Source: Nitrosotalea devaniterrae (GTDB taxonomy: Archaea; Thermoproteota; Nitrososphaeria; Nitrososphaerales; Nitrosopumilaceae). From it: DNA of 64,000 nt. The notes beneath the pieces were generated by a model, which worked only from the letters and a program-made list of their open reading frames with translations, had not been told where the DNA came from and ran no database searches. Where the stretch lies: contig LN890280.1 of NCBI GenBank assembly GCA_900065925.1, forward strand, positions 1,666,451 to 1,730,450, read 5' to 3'. Shown one piece after another: positions 33,470 through 42,698 of this stretch; within the stretch, counting starts at the first letter, position 1; every line of letters starts with the position of its first letter. The position numbers and the translations under genes are program-made.

Positions 33470-36127
33470 TTATCCAGATGTACAGCCGCTATATCCGCAT
33501 TCTATACACACACTACATCCTTCTGCAAATACCAAGTTGTTTTTACATGTAGGACACAGTCTTTCTTCCATTTGTTCTTGTGTAAGTGCCGGTGCTGGAG
33601 AAGATACCACACTATCTGGAATTTTTATCTGAAGTGCTCTTTCTATCTCAGTTTTTAGATATGCATTTGTGACATTCTTTGAGATGTAGTCTGTTACATA
33701 ACCACTTGGGGTTACTTGGAAGTTCTTTTGAACATTATTTCCTGTCATATGCAATACTTGCTCATGTCTTGAACCATCTCTGAATACAGTTATTCCTTTC
33801 AGACCAAGATCATGTGCTAATAGATATGCAGCCTTTACATCATCTGATGATACATCATTTGGCATGTTGATTGTCTTGGCAATTGCATTACCTATCCAGC
33901 GCTGCCATACTCCTTGAGCCATTAAATGATCAGCCCAGTGAATATCCATTGCTGTAACAAATATTTTCTGCATCCATTCTGGAATTTCGGCTATTCCCTT
34001 TACAGAACCATAGTTATTTGCAATCTTTTCTAGAATTTGATCATTGTATAGACCATGTTCTTTGAGTACTGCTTCAAAGATTTTATTTGTATAGAAGAAT
34101 CTACCCACAGTTACTCTCTTTTCAAAGACTAGAGCAAACATTGGCTCCATCCCGTTTGAACAATCAGATATCATTGATAGTGTACCAGTAGGAGCAACTG
34201 TTGTTGTTAGAACATTTCTGATACCATGTTTCTGGATTTTGGCAATCAATGCATCCCAGTCATAAGTACGAGCGCTTTTTGGTTTCTCATAGAATCCAGC
34301 AACAGGAATTTTACCTTCTGGGTATTCTGTTTTTGAACATAGTGGGAATGGTCCTCGTGTCTTTGCAAGTGCAATGCTTTCTTCCATAGAATAGTATGTC
34401 AGTGCTTCAGCAAGTTTCTCTTGGAATTCATATCCTTCTTGTGAGTTGTATGGGATTCGTAATTTGAACAATAGATCTGCAACGCCCATCACTCCAAGTC
34501 CTATTCTTCTAGAGTCTTTTGATGCCTTGTCAATTTCTGGAATTGGATATGTATTGACATCTATTATGTTGTCAAGGAATCTTGTTGTCTTTCTTATGGT
34601 TTCTTCATATCTTTGCCAGTCAAATTCGTATTGTCCATCTGCTTTTCTTTTGACATAATTAGATAGATTGATCGAACCAAGGTTGCATGATTCGTATGGA
34701 TAGAGACTTTGTTCTCCACATGGATTTGTTGCGCGTATTGGTTGGCCTCTTGCTTTTGCAAAAACATTGTATTTGTTTATGATATCAAAGAAAATTAATC
34801 CTGGTTCACCACTCTTCCATGCAGAAAGTGCAATCAGATCAATTAGATGATGTGCGTTTATTTCTCTTATAGCTGTTTTATCTTTTGGAGCTCTAAGAGT
34901 GAATTTTCCATCTGCTGAATTAACAAGGGCTTCCCAAAAGTCTTCCCAAACTCCCACACTTACGTTAAAGTTTTCAAGAACACCTGGTTTTGTCTTTGCA
35001 GTGATAAACTTTTCAATATCTGGATGCCATGCTTCTATGATGCCCATATTTGCACCTCTTCGTTTTCCACCTTGTTTGACTACTTCAGTAACAGTGTTGA
35101 TGATGTTCATAAAAGAGACAGGACCTGAAGCTACTCCAGATGTTGAGGCTACCATATCTCCCTCTTGTCTTAAATCAGAATAGTTGATACCCACTCCACC
35201 TCCAGATTTGAATATCAATGCAGCATCAGATGATGACTTCATTATTTTTTCCATGTCATCTTCCATTGCAAGAACAAAACATGCTGAAAGTTGACCTAGA
35301 CGTGCACCAGCATTCATCATAGTTGGAGAATTTGGCAAAAAGTCTTGAGCAACCATCAAATCTGCAGCTTCTTTGATGCGTTCAGTATATTGTTCAAACT
35401 TGTTTGCAGCCAACATAGTCAACAATTCTCTAAAGTTGACTTTCATCTGGCCATGTTTTGCCAAATCTACGTAGTGATTTATCAGTGATCTAAAGTGATA
35501 TTTGTTAAGATAGTATTTTCCTATCTTGAATTTATAGTCAAAGTCATCAAGTTTGTCTAGATACCTTACTGCTTCCTCTACATTCTGGGTGTTGCCACCT
35601 TCAATTTGAAATATTGAAGGATCTCTGATTACATCAGCAATACCTACCAAAATAGCTACTCTTTCAAACATTTCGCCTGGACTTTCAGTTATCTGACCTT
35701 TGTTGTTTCTAAGCAGATATCTTGATGCCAAGACTCTCAAGCAATTAAGATCAAACTTCTTTGCCACACTATCAAGAGACTTAGATTCTAAAACTTTCAT
35801 TTTTTCTTCTCGAACTCTTCGTCGTTCGTGTCTGTACAAAATGTACGCCTTTGCGATCTCACCTAGTCCTTCCTCAATTAGAGTAGACTCTACCATATCT
35901 TGAACATCCTCTACGCTTGGTGCTTCTGAGCCAGAAAATCCCCGATTCACGAGTTTTGTAAGAACATGGTTAGCTAGCTTGTCTGCTAATCCATGATCTG
36001 ATCTTCCGCAAGCAACAAGTGCTTTGTAGATTGCGTTTGAAATTTTATCTCTTTGGAAATCTGATACTCGACCATCGCGCTTCTTTACTTGCAAGATCGA
36101 ATTTTCTATTTGTGAAAAATCTGTCAA
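33470..36127 (-). CDS. nrdJ: Ribonucleotide reductase class II, adenosylcobalamin-dependent
   Basis: An 885-residue enzyme making deoxyribonucleotides with B12. The N-terminal ATP-cone (about 12-105: VKKRDGRVSDFQRDKISNAI) is the allosteric domain. The catalytic barrel shows SACFVLAMEDDM, NPCGEQ, NLGSINLSN and TTTVAPTGTLSMI. The C-terminus carries a Cys cluster (CPTCKNNLVFAEGCSVCIEC, then GYSGCTSG) that acts as the redox shuttle. Starts at TTG 36127. The window also carries a cobalamin operon. A 229-nt gap with ATTTAACTCCC-like promoter sequence precedes it. Confidence 0.95.
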   Translation of the reverse strand: MTDFSQIENSILQVKKRDGRVSDFQRDKISNAIYKALVACGRSDHGLADKLANHVLTKLVNRGFSGSEAPSVEDVQDMVESTLIEEGLGEIAKAYILYRHERRRVREEKMKVLESKSLDSVAKKFDLNCLRVLASRYLLRNNKGQITESPGEMFERVAILVGIADVIRDPSIFQIEGGNTQNVEEAVRYLDKLDDFDYKFKIGKYYLNKYHFRSLINHYVDLAKHGQMKVNFRELLTMLAANKFEQYTERIKEAADLMVAQDFLPNSPTMMNAGARLGQLSACFVLAMEDDMEKIMKSSSDAALIFKSGGGVGINYSDLRQEGDMVASTSGVASGPVSFMNIINTVTEVVKQGGKRRGANMGIIEAWHPDIEKFITAKTKPGVLENFNVSVGVWEDFWEALVNSADGKFTLRAPKDKTAIREINAHHLIDLIALSAWKSGEPGLIFFDIINKYNVFAKARGQPIRATNPCGEQSLYPYESCNLGSINLSNYVKRKADGQYEFDWQRYEETIRKTTRFLDNIIDVNTYPIPEIDKASKDSRRIGLGVMGVADLLFKLRIPYNSQEGYEFQEKLAEALTYYSMEESIALAKTRGPFPLCSKTEYPEGKIPVAGFYEKPKSARTYDWDALIAKIQKHGIRNVLTTTVAPTGTLSMISDCSNGMEPMFALVFEKRVTVGRFFYTNKIFEAVLKEHGLYNDQILEKIANNYGSVKGIAEIPEWMQKIFVTAMDIHWADHLMAQGVWQRWIGNAIAKTINMPNDVSSDDVKAAYLLAHDLGLKGITVFRDGSRHEQVLHMTGNNVQKNFQVTPSGYVTDYISKNVTNAYLKTEIERALQIKIPDSVVSSPAPALTQEQMEERLCPTCKNNLVFAEGCSVCIECGYSGCTSG

Positions 36128-36356
36128 CTTACTCCCCTCAACCCTAGCAAATGGGAGTTAAATAAACACTGCGGCAAAAAATAATTTTCTAAAGCTAAAC
36201 TTTGGATCAATTTTGTTGACACCGGTACAATTTCCATAGTATTAGATCATCTCAAGGCAAAATAAATTTTCAGTAATTCATCAAAAATTTAATATAAATT
36301 CCAGGTTAATTCAGAATTTTTATTCACTAAACCATTAGTAGTTCATAGAACGAAAC
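36128..36356. other. Intergenic region upstream of nrdJ
   Basis: This 229-nt AT-rich gap separates the NrdD-like gene from nrdJ, both on the minus strand. Near nrdJ the minus strand reads GTTTATTTAACTCCC about 28-42 nt before the start, a possible TATA region. An ACCGGT hexamer at 36221-36226 lies in the middle. No RNA gene or riboswitch fold is evident. Confidence 0.3.
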
Positions 36357-38453
36357 TTATGCCAGTATGTAAGGTGACTTGCACACTGAGCACTTTTCAG
36401 CGATCTTTTCCTCTTTGAGTCCACAGTTGCTACATATAGGCACCTTTTTGATGGGTCTGAAGGATCCTAATAGATCGCCTGCTTTCTCTATTGCCTTCTT
36501 TATTCCTGAAGAATCCATTGTGTCTGGGATCTTTAACTGAACTAATAACCCACCATTGAGTATTTTTGAGAAATAGTTTGATTCGACGATTCTTTCATTC
36601 TTAGGATTCATTTCTATTATCTCAGAGGCATCAAGAATAATGCCTTCTGAATATGACTCTCCCATGGCATGGTTATTAATTGACATTTTACCATATTTTT
36701 CACCATCAAGAGATGAGAAGCGACTTGCAGCATCACTTTCAGTCATGGTCACGATGACATTATCTCCCATTTCCTTTCCTTTCTTTGTGGCTACCTCCAT
36801 GGCAGTGTTTATCACTTTAGCCAGAATTTCGTGTCCAGCCTTGTTATTTTCATATCCTAGAATACCATAAACCGCTTCCTTAAGTCCGATCAGATTAACA
36901 ACTAGAGTCACAGATCCCTTTTGCATATACTGTGTATTGTTTGCAAGAATTGGATTAAGACCGCGCCTTGTTAGATCAGATATCTCCTTCTTTCTAAGAG
37001 ACATAGCTGCTAGTGATGGCTTCATTAATAGTGCCAATCTTGCCCTGAAATAAGTTTCATCTTTGTTTGATTCAAAAGCAAGTCTTGGCATATTGATCGA
37101 CAAAGATTCTAAATTGATCGAAGTTGTTCCAACATTCTTGGCATCTCCCCGTGCCAACCCTTTGTTGGATACTAATCCTTTAGCAAACATAACGTGTCCA
37201 CCTAATGCAATTACATCGGCTAAAATTTCTGAATAGTCACTTATCTTGGCTTTTTCATAGTCAATTACCAATCCTATGGAAGGAAGTGGTGTTGATTTTA
37301 CATATTTCTTGTAGGCTTGAAGAATAATTCCAACTAGTTTTGGTTCCATTCCAATAGAGATTCTAAACGAAGCAAGTGTTCCATTCTTTCCATACTTGGG
37401 TCCTGTGGATATTTTTGCAAAACAACTTGCAAGTTTTTCTTCAATCTCAGGTAAATTCTTAGAATATTTTTGTAATACAGTAACTAATCCATCCATAACT
37501 ACTTCTTGCGATGCCTCTTTTATGAGAAGACATGCTAGTAGAGACAAGGAAGTAAAAAGATCGTCTAGTGAACTTGGTGATGATGTCCTTGTTACGCCCA
37601 AGAATTTTCCTCTCAAGTCAACGCCTTCTTCGATAAGTTCCTTAATGTTTACAAATATCGTATCGGGTAGAAGTGACCATAATCCAGCATTTGTTATATG
37701 AAGATCTCCTGAGAGATGAGAATCAGCTACATCTTTAGGTAAAGTGTTTAAGACGAGATATTCTCCAAATACATTCTGTCCTGTTTTAAATAGTAAACCC
37801 TCAACTCCATTATGGATACCATCCACATTGGTTAGCATCTCATGAATATCATAGCCAGGCAATCCAAATCTTGCTAGTTTATGCCTATAATCTTCATGGC
37901 CTTGTTCTAAGAGAACAGAATTGACCATTTCACGTATAAGTGAAGATGTAAGATAAGATGTCTGAAATTTGTATATTCTATTCTCTACTTCTTCAGTTAT
38001 TTTTTGAGCAAGCTCAAGTGGAAGGCTACCTTCTCGAACCAATGATTGAATGATCTTATGAGAATTGAATTCTTCTATTGATTCATGTGAAGTTCGGACA
38101 TACATCTTGCCACTTTCAATAATAGATCGCTCTTCGATCTGTCTTGCAAGACTTAGTACTAGTTTTCCCAAGTTAGTAATAGTATATCTTCTTTCAGACT
38201 TGTTTAGGGCCACAAGAGACTGTCTTAGTAATTTTCTCAAGTGATATGCAAACTTGCCACTTTCTTTTTTTGATTTGAAACCGGCAAGAGATTTTAATTC
38301 AGAATAAGTAAGAGGACCTTTTGAGTTTAGGATACGTAGAATATCAATTCTGTTTGGACTTGCCATAACAGAGAAAATCATTCTTACACGTTTTGATGCT
38401 GATTGTAATATTCCGCCACGTTTTGGATCGCCAAAGTCCTCGCTCAGTTCCAT
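36357..38453 (-). CDS. HTH + ATP-cone + NrdD-like protein lacking catalytic residues
   Basis: 698 residues. It has an N-terminal ArsR-like winged HTH (20-110; SPNRIDILRILNSKGPLTYS), an ATP-cone (117-195; FNSHKIIQSLVREGSL), then a large region resembling anaerobic class III ribonucleotide reductase (GDLHITNAGLWSLLPD at 249-264, SINMPRLAFESN at 452-463, YGKMSINNHAMG at 587-598). It ends in a four-Cys zinc ribbon (C674, C677, C688, C691). Only two other Cys exist (C308, C344), none in the central barrel loop. The chain stops after the zinc ribbon, so no RVCGY-type glycyl-radical motif is present. It is probably a nucleotide-sensing regulator or scaffold rather than a reductase, which is inference. 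Confidence 0.8.
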   Translation of the reverse strand: MELSEDFGDPKRGGILQSASKRVRMIFSVMASPNRIDILRILNSKGPLTYSELKSLAGFKSKKESGKFAYHLRKLLRQSLVALNKSERRYTITNLGKLVLSLARQIEERSIIESGKMYVRTSHESIEEFNSHKIIQSLVREGSLPLELAQKITEEVENRIYKFQTSYLTSSLIREMVNSVLLEQGHEDYRHKLARFGLPGYDIHEMLTNVDGIHNGVEGLLFKTGQNVFGEYLVLNTLPKDVADSHLSGDLHITNAGLWSLLPDTIFVNIKELIEEGVDLRGKFLGVTRTSSPSSLDDLFTSLSLLACLLIKEASQEVVMDGLVTVLQKYSKNLPEIEEKLASCFAKISTGPKYGKNGTLASFRISIGMEPKLVGIILQAYKKYVKSTPLPSIGLVIDYEKAKISDYSEILADVIALGGHVMFAKGLVSNKGLARGDAKNVGTTSINLESLSINMPRLAFESNKDETYFRARLALLMKPSLAAMSLRKKEISDLTRRGLNPILANNTQYMQKGSVTLVVNLIGLKEAVYGILGYENNKAGHEILAKVINTAMEVATKKGKEMGDNVIVTMTESDAASRFSSLDGEKYGKMSINNHAMGESYSEGIILDASEIIEMNPKNERIVESNYFSKILNGGLLVQLKIPDTMDSSGIKKAIEKAGDLLGSFRPIKKVPICSNCGLKEEKIAEKCSVCKSPYILA

Positions 38454-38520
38454 GGAATTGTCTAGAGGGCATCAGTAATTAAGATTTTTGACTAATTTGA
38501 TCTTACGGAAGCTTTTTAGA

Positions 38521-38682
38521 TCAGTTTTTCTGTACATCCACACTAAATTCGGATGGAGATAATGTTTGTCCACAAGATGGACATTTGCTGTTATATGGAC
38601 GCATTACGTCTTTTATTGATTTTAACATACGCATATTTGCAATTTTAGCTCCGCATCTTCCACAAACAACATCAACAGACAT
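38521..38682 (-). CDS. Small zinc-ribbon protein (53 aa)
   Basis: A short gene reading MSVDVVCGRCGAKIANMRML, then SIKDVMRPYNSKCPSCGQTL and ending SEFSVDVQKN. Two CxxC pairs 25 residues apart make a rubredoxin/zinc-ribbon-like site. It has an ATG start and sits in the gap between the DUF35 gene and the HTH/NrdD-like gene. No closer function can be assigned; such mini-ribbons often assist transcription or translation complexes. Confidence 0.75.
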   Translation of the reverse strand: MSVDVVCGRCGAKIANMRMLKSIKDVMRPYNSKCPSCGQTLSPSEFSVDVQKN

Positions 38683-38755
38683 TACAACCTAATGTCATTG
38701 TAAATATTATAAAAGAGATTTTTTGATTTTTTTTAATCAGTTTAATAAATTTGAT

Positions 38756-39121
38756 TTACTGCTTTTCGATTATGATTCCACGTTGATCATAACCTGTAAT
38801 TCTTGCTCTTGTTCCAAGAGGAAGATCTGTTGGAGACTTTATGTTGGCCATAAAACCAGAGATTCTCAACTCAGAATCGTCTAATTGCATAACTACCCAT
38901 GCATATGGAACATATTCTTCGTATCCATCTGGAGGTACCGTGATTATGGTATAAGTAACAATGAAGCCTTTACCATCAACTATGGTATTCTCAAATCCCT
39001 TATTTCCACAGTTTTGACAGAAATAGGTAGTAACAAGATGATGATGTCCACATTTTGTACATTTTCTAGTGAGAACCTTACCTAACTTGGCATTGTTGGA
39101 GAATTCTTCTTTTGTTAGCAA
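38756..39121 (-). CDS. DUF35 OB-fold zinc-ribbon protein, thiolase partner
   Basis: A 121-residue protein with a zinc ribbon (RKCTKCGHHHLVTTYFCQNC, about 20-40) followed by an OB fold (GFIVTYTIITVPPDGYEEYV, VVMQLDDSELRISGFM, LPLGTRARITGYDQRG). In archaea DUF35 bridges acetoacetyl-CoA thiolase and HMG-CoA synthase and channels the intermediate. The start is uncertain: TTG at 39121 abuts the thiolase stop, while GTG at 39130 would overlap it. Both keep the zinc ribbon intact. Confidence 0.9.
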   Translation of the reverse strand: MLTKEEFSNNAKLGKVLTRKCTKCGHHHLVTTYFCQNCGNKGFENTIVDGKGFIVTYTIITVPPDGYEEYVPYAWVVMQLDDSELRISGFMANIKSPTDLPLGTRARITGYDQRGIIIEKQ

Positions 39122-39122
39122 T

Positions 39123-40277
39123 TTACACACTTTTGAATATATGTACGGCACAGCTGGCGCCAGTTGCACCAAAGTTATGTGTTAATCCGATTTGGGCATC
39201 TTTGACTGTTCTATCTCCTGCTTTTCCTGTTAATTGATCAAAAACTTCTGCTACCTGACCTATTCCAGTTGCACCTATTGGATGACCTTTTGACTTTAGG
39301 CCTCCTGACGGGTTGATAGAAATATCGCCATTAAGTTTTGTTCTTCCTTCTCGAACAGCTTCAACAGCTTTTCCTTTTTCAAAGAATCCCAAGTCTTCAG
39401 TATCAACCAGTTCTGCAATTGTAAAACAATCATGAACTTCTGCAAAATCAACATCTTTGGGTGATATACCAGCCATCTTGTATGCAGCTTGTGCTGCAAT
39501 TCTTGTGCTTGGTATTGTAGTTATATGATCTCGTCCTTGGAGTGCGGCAGGTGACCCACCCCTACCTGATCCAATAACCTCAACATAATTTTTTGTGTGT
39601 GCCTTTGCAAATTTTTCACTACACAGTATAACAGCACTTGCTCCATCAGAAAATGGACAACAATCATACAACTTTAGTGGACTGGCAACTACTGCGGATT
39701 TCATTACATCATCTATTGTAATTTTTTTTCTGAGATGTGCTTTTGGATTAAGAAGTCCATTATCATGATTTTTTACTGCAACCATTGCAAGATCCTCTTC
39801 TGTTGCTTTGAATTCAGAGAGATATGCTCTTGCCATAGATGCAAATAAACCAGGAAATGAAGCGCCAGCTCCTCCCTCATAAAAGAAATCAGAACAATAT
39901 GAGAAATATGTTGTAGTCCATTCGGTACCTGTATGTGTGACTTTTTCTACTCCTGTTGCCAATACAACATCATAAAATCCTGCAGCAACATTTGCATATG
40001 CTTCTCTAAATGAAACTGAACCACTTCCACATGCAGATTCAATTGAAAGTGATGGAACTTCTGGAATACCGAGATTACTCATTATAACAGGACCCAAGTG
40101 AACTTGTTTGTCAGCAATACCAAATACATTGGAAATGTATCCTGCTTGGATCTCTTTTGGTCCTATTCCTGCACTTTCTATAGCATCAACTGATGCTTGA
40201 AGTGCGATATCAGTAATACTGTCTTCTAATTTGCCATATTTTGTGCTACCAGCACCAATAAGACAGACTTTTTCCAC
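39123..40277 (-). CDS. Acetyl-CoA C-acetyltransferase (archaeal thiolase)
   Basis: A 384-residue thiolase-fold enzyme of the archaeal/SCP2 type catalysing acetoacetyl-CoA formation. The nucleophile Cys lies in SIESACGSGSVSFREAY (about 85), and the C-terminal catalytic His/Cys region is NPSGGLKSKGHPIGATGI and THNFGATGASCAVHIF. Starts at GTG 40277. Coupled to DUF35, it probably initiates the mevalonate pathway, though beta-oxidation or the hydroxybutyrate cycle are other uses. HMG-CoA synthase is not in the window. Confidence 0.92.
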   Translation of the reverse strand: MEKVCLIGAGSTKYGKLEDSITDIALQASVDAIESAGIGPKEIQAGYISNVFGIADKQVHLGPVIMSNLGIPEVPSLSIESACGSGSVSFREAYANVAAGFYDVVLATGVEKVTHTGTEWTTTYFSYCSDFFYEGGAGASFPGLFASMARAYLSEFKATEEDLAMVAVKNHDNGLLNPKAHLRKKITIDDVMKSAVVASPLKLYDCCPFSDGASAVILCSEKFAKAHTKNYVEVIGSGRGGSPAALQGRDHITTIPSTRIAAQAAYKMAGISPKDVDFAEVHDCFTIAELVDTEDLGFFEKGKAVEAVREGRTKLNGDISINPSGGLKSKGHPIGATGIGQVAEVFDQLTGKAGDRTVKDAQIGLTHNFGATGASCAVHIFKSV

Positions 40278-40340
40278 AAATCTCGCTGACTAGATTCCAT
40301 ATAAAAATTCTTCAGTAGTTTCTTTAATTCGATTAAACAA

Positions 40341-40805
40341 ATGATATTGTTGAAAGACCAAGTTACCCAGATAGCGGTTGTTAAAAAACGACTTGATTCT
40401 AGGAATTCTATCAAAATAACAAAGAAAGACATCGGTAAGATCCAAAGTGAGGTAAGACAATACTATGACAAAAATGGATATCTTTCATGGTCAGAGAAGA
40501 AGAGAAAATATGTCATCCTAGGGACAAATACGCCTGTTAATGGTCTTGTAGAATGTCCTGATTGTCGCATAGGCAAACTTCTCATAATCAGATCTCGTCA
40601 AACAAAAAAGCGGTTCATAGGATGTTCAAATTACTATAATGGTTGTAGAGCATCATCTCCATTAATACAAAGAGGTATGATTTGTGCAACAAAAATCTCT
40701 TGCAAGATTTGCTTTTGGCCAATCATTTTACAAAGATATTCTAGAAAACAAAAGTGGGCAAGACAATGTTCCAACATGCGGTGTCCAAGCAGGGTTAAAT
40801 CCTGA
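40341..40805 (+). CDS. Topoisomerase-type C4 zinc-finger protein
   Basis: 154 residues. The N-terminal half (about 1-65) is basic and includes KRLDSRNSIKITKKDIGKIQ. The C-terminal half carries at least two topoisomerase IA-like C4 fingers: VECPDCRIGKLLIIRSRQTK with FIGCSNYYNGCRASSPL, then SCKICFWPI and QCSNMRCPSRV. There is no topoisomerase catalytic domain. Single-strand nucleic-acid binding is inferred from the fingers. Its 3' end overlaps the convergent nitrilase gene by 11 nt. Confidence 0.75.
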   Translation: MILLKDQVTQIAVVKKRLDSRNSIKITKKDIGKIQSEVRQYYDKNGYLSWSEKKRKYVILGTNTPVNGLVECPDCRIGKLLIIRSRQTKKRFIGCSNYYNGCRASSPLIQRGMICATKISCKICFWPIILQRYSRKQKWARQCSNMRCPSRVKS

Positions 40806-41604
40806 GATCTGTGTAGATATCAGTGCGTCTGTTTTGTAAAAGAGGAAGTTTTTGCCTTACTTGTTTTACCTCATCTAGAGAGATATCAACAATTCCAATT
40901 CCTTCTTTTTTCTTCATGTCAAGAAGTATTTTTCCATAAGGATCAATTACTATACTTCTTCCACAGTAGATATTTCCCACTTGATCTGGAGATATTACAT
41001 AACAACCATTCTCAATAGCTCTTGTTTTGTTTATAGTAATCCAGTGTTCCTCCTTCATTTTTCCTTTAACCCATGCAGATGGTACAACAAGAATTTCAGA
41101 GCCTGATGAGGCCAGCATTCTAGACATCTCAGGAAATCTAAGATCATAACAAATCATCATTCCCATTTTTCCTACACTAGTTTTTACCGGTTTTGCAATT
41201 GATGAACCAGGATAAAGTTTCATAGATTCTTTGAAGCCAAGTGCATCATAGAGATGAATTTTTCTATATGTTGTAATAACTTTACCAGTTTTTCCTATGA
41301 GAAAAGATGTATCATATACTCTGTTGGGTTTTGGACTTTTTTCATACAAGGTACCAATAACTTGTATTGAATTTCTTTTTGCTTCTTCGGATATTGATGA
41401 AACAAATTCTCCATCTATTGTTTCAGCAACATTTGCAAGATCTGAAGAAGATTGAGATGATGGTGTGTAGTACATCATGAATTCTGGAAAAGTACATAGT
41501 TTTGCACCCCTATGTGCTGCTTGCGATACGTATCTTAGGATTTTTTTTAAATTATTTTTCTTGTCTGTTTCAGCTCGCATCTGAACTACAGCAATCTTTG
41601 TCAC
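40795..41604 (-). CDS. Carbon-nitrogen hydrolase (nitrilase superfamily, Nit2-like)
   Basis: A 269-residue amidase-fold enzyme. The catalytic triad is visible: Glu in CTFPEFMMYY, Lys in TYRKIHLYDALG, and Cys in MMICYDLRFPEMSR. VVPSAWVKGKMKEEHW and QVGNIYCGRSIVIDPYGKIL follow. The layout resembles Nit2/omega-amidase and deaminated-glutathione amidase rather than true nitrilase. The physiological substrate cannot be read from sequence. Confidence 0.9.
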   Translation of the reverse strand: MTKIAVVQMRAETDKKNNLKKILRYVSQAAHRGAKLCTFPEFMMYYTPSSQSSSDLANVAETIDGEFVSSISEEAKRNSIQVIGTLYEKSPKPNRVYDTSFLIGKTGKVITTYRKIHLYDALGFKESMKLYPGSSIAKPVKTSVGKMGMMICYDLRFPEMSRMLASSGSEILVVPSAWVKGKMKEEHWITINKTRAIENGCYVISPDQVGNIYCGRSIVIDPYGKILLDMKKKEGIGIVDISLDEVKQVRQKLPLLQNRRTDIYTDLRI

Positions 41605-41638
41605 AAGTTTATTGAATTATTATAAAATAAAAATGTGT

Positions 41639-41815
41639 TTAGAGAGGATTTCCTGCCATGTACCAATTTTCTTTTGGATTCTCTTCGAAAACCACAATTA
41701 CATGGCTTTCTTTTGTCTTGAGAATTTCAACTGCGGATTTGGTAATCGCTTTTGCATATTCCTCTTTTTGTTTTTCAGTTCTGCCTGGATACATTGAGAC
41801 TGTTATGAGAGGCAT
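41639..41815 (-). CDS. 4-oxalocrotonate tautomerase-like protein
   Basis: A 58-residue tautomerase-superfamily subunit. Starting at ATG 41815 gives MPLITVSMYPGRTEKQKEEY, so the catalytic Pro becomes residue 1 after Met removal; the upstream in-frame extension would bury it. The rest (AKAITKSAVEILKTKESHVI, VVFEENPKENWYMAG) matches the small hexameric 4-OT family. Substrate unknown. Confidence 0.88.
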   Translation of the reverse strand: MPLITVSMYPGRTEKQKEEYAKAITKSAVEILKTKESHVIVVFEENPKENWYMAGNPL

Positions 41816-41905
41816 GCTTCGGCCATGATTATACAAGATTTATTCTTTGGTAATTTCCGATCTTGTTGAATTTATGCAGATGTACACAATTATTTTTTTT
41901 TAGAT

Positions 41906-42652
41906 TCATGTTCCCCAATTGGTACCACCACCTTTCCATCCATACCTTGTACCATACATGAATTCCGAACTGTGAGTCTTTTTGTAAATATACCCAGCAA
42001 ATAATCCCACTAGAAATCCTCCAATGTGTGCAAAAAAGGCAATACCTGAACCAGTTGATCCTATGAATGCTGGTAAGACATTTTGGAAAATGAACCAGAA
42101 CGGTAAATACCACTTGGCTGAGATTCTAATGAGCCTGGTGAAAAATCCAAGAAACATTAGTGTCACTACCTTTGCATTTGGAAATATGATAAGGTAAGCA
42201 CCAAGCACACCAGAAATAGCGCCAGAGGCTCCTAATGCAGGTAGTTGACTAGAGGGATCTGATAAGATGTGGAAAAAGTCAGCCACGACACCCCAGAAAA
42301 GATATAGTGCTAAAAATTTGCCTCTGCCAAATTTGTATTCAATATTGTCTCCAAATATCCAAAGAAATAACATGTTACCTCCAATATGCATTACACCTGC
42401 ATGAAGAAACATGGAACTAAAAACAGAAGTAAGTACACCATAATTGTGACTTGCCAGTCCATTTACAATATTATTTGGAATTGTACCATAATTCAACAAC
42501 ATATTTTCTGCTCGTTGGTTTGTGAATTCCCAGACTTGGTGAGTTACAGCTATCTCCCAAAAGAAAACTAAGACGTTGATTGCAATTATAGAATAAGTAA
42601 TGTAAGGTCTATATCCCACAGGTTTTGGATTTTCATCTCGAAGAGGTAACAT
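41906..42652 (-). CDS. Rhomboid-family intramembrane serine protease
   Basis: A 248-residue polytopic membrane protein. Motifs: SMFLHAGVMHIGGNMLFLWI (the HxxGN loop), the catalytic Ser in LGASGAISGVLGAY, and the catalytic His in FAHIGGFLVGLFAGY. About six helices are visible. The N-terminal MLPLRDENPKPVGYRPYITY matches a common prokaryotic rhomboid subfamily. Targets unknown. Confidence 0.93.
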   Translation of the reverse strand: MLPLRDENPKPVGYRPYITYSIIAINVLVFFWEIAVTHQVWEFTNQRAENMLLNYGTIPNNIVNGLASHNYGVLTSVFSSMFLHAGVMHIGGNMLFLWIFGDNIEYKFGRGKFLALYLFWGVVADFFHILSDPSSQLPALGASGAISGVLGAYLIIFPNAKVVTLMFLGFFTRLIRISAKWYLPFWFIFQNVLPAFIGSTGSGIAFFAHIGGFLVGLFAGYIYKKTHSSEFMYGTRYGWKGGGTNWGT

Positions 42653-42698
42653 GTAATAGTAAATTTACTCTATAATTTCTATAATAGCATTTTGTGAG

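Noticed and set aside
36209-36233. AATTTTGT...ACAATTT around ACCGGT as an operator upstream of nrdJ
   Set aside because: The outer arms and the ACCGGT core have different symmetry centres, so it is not a real inverted repeat.
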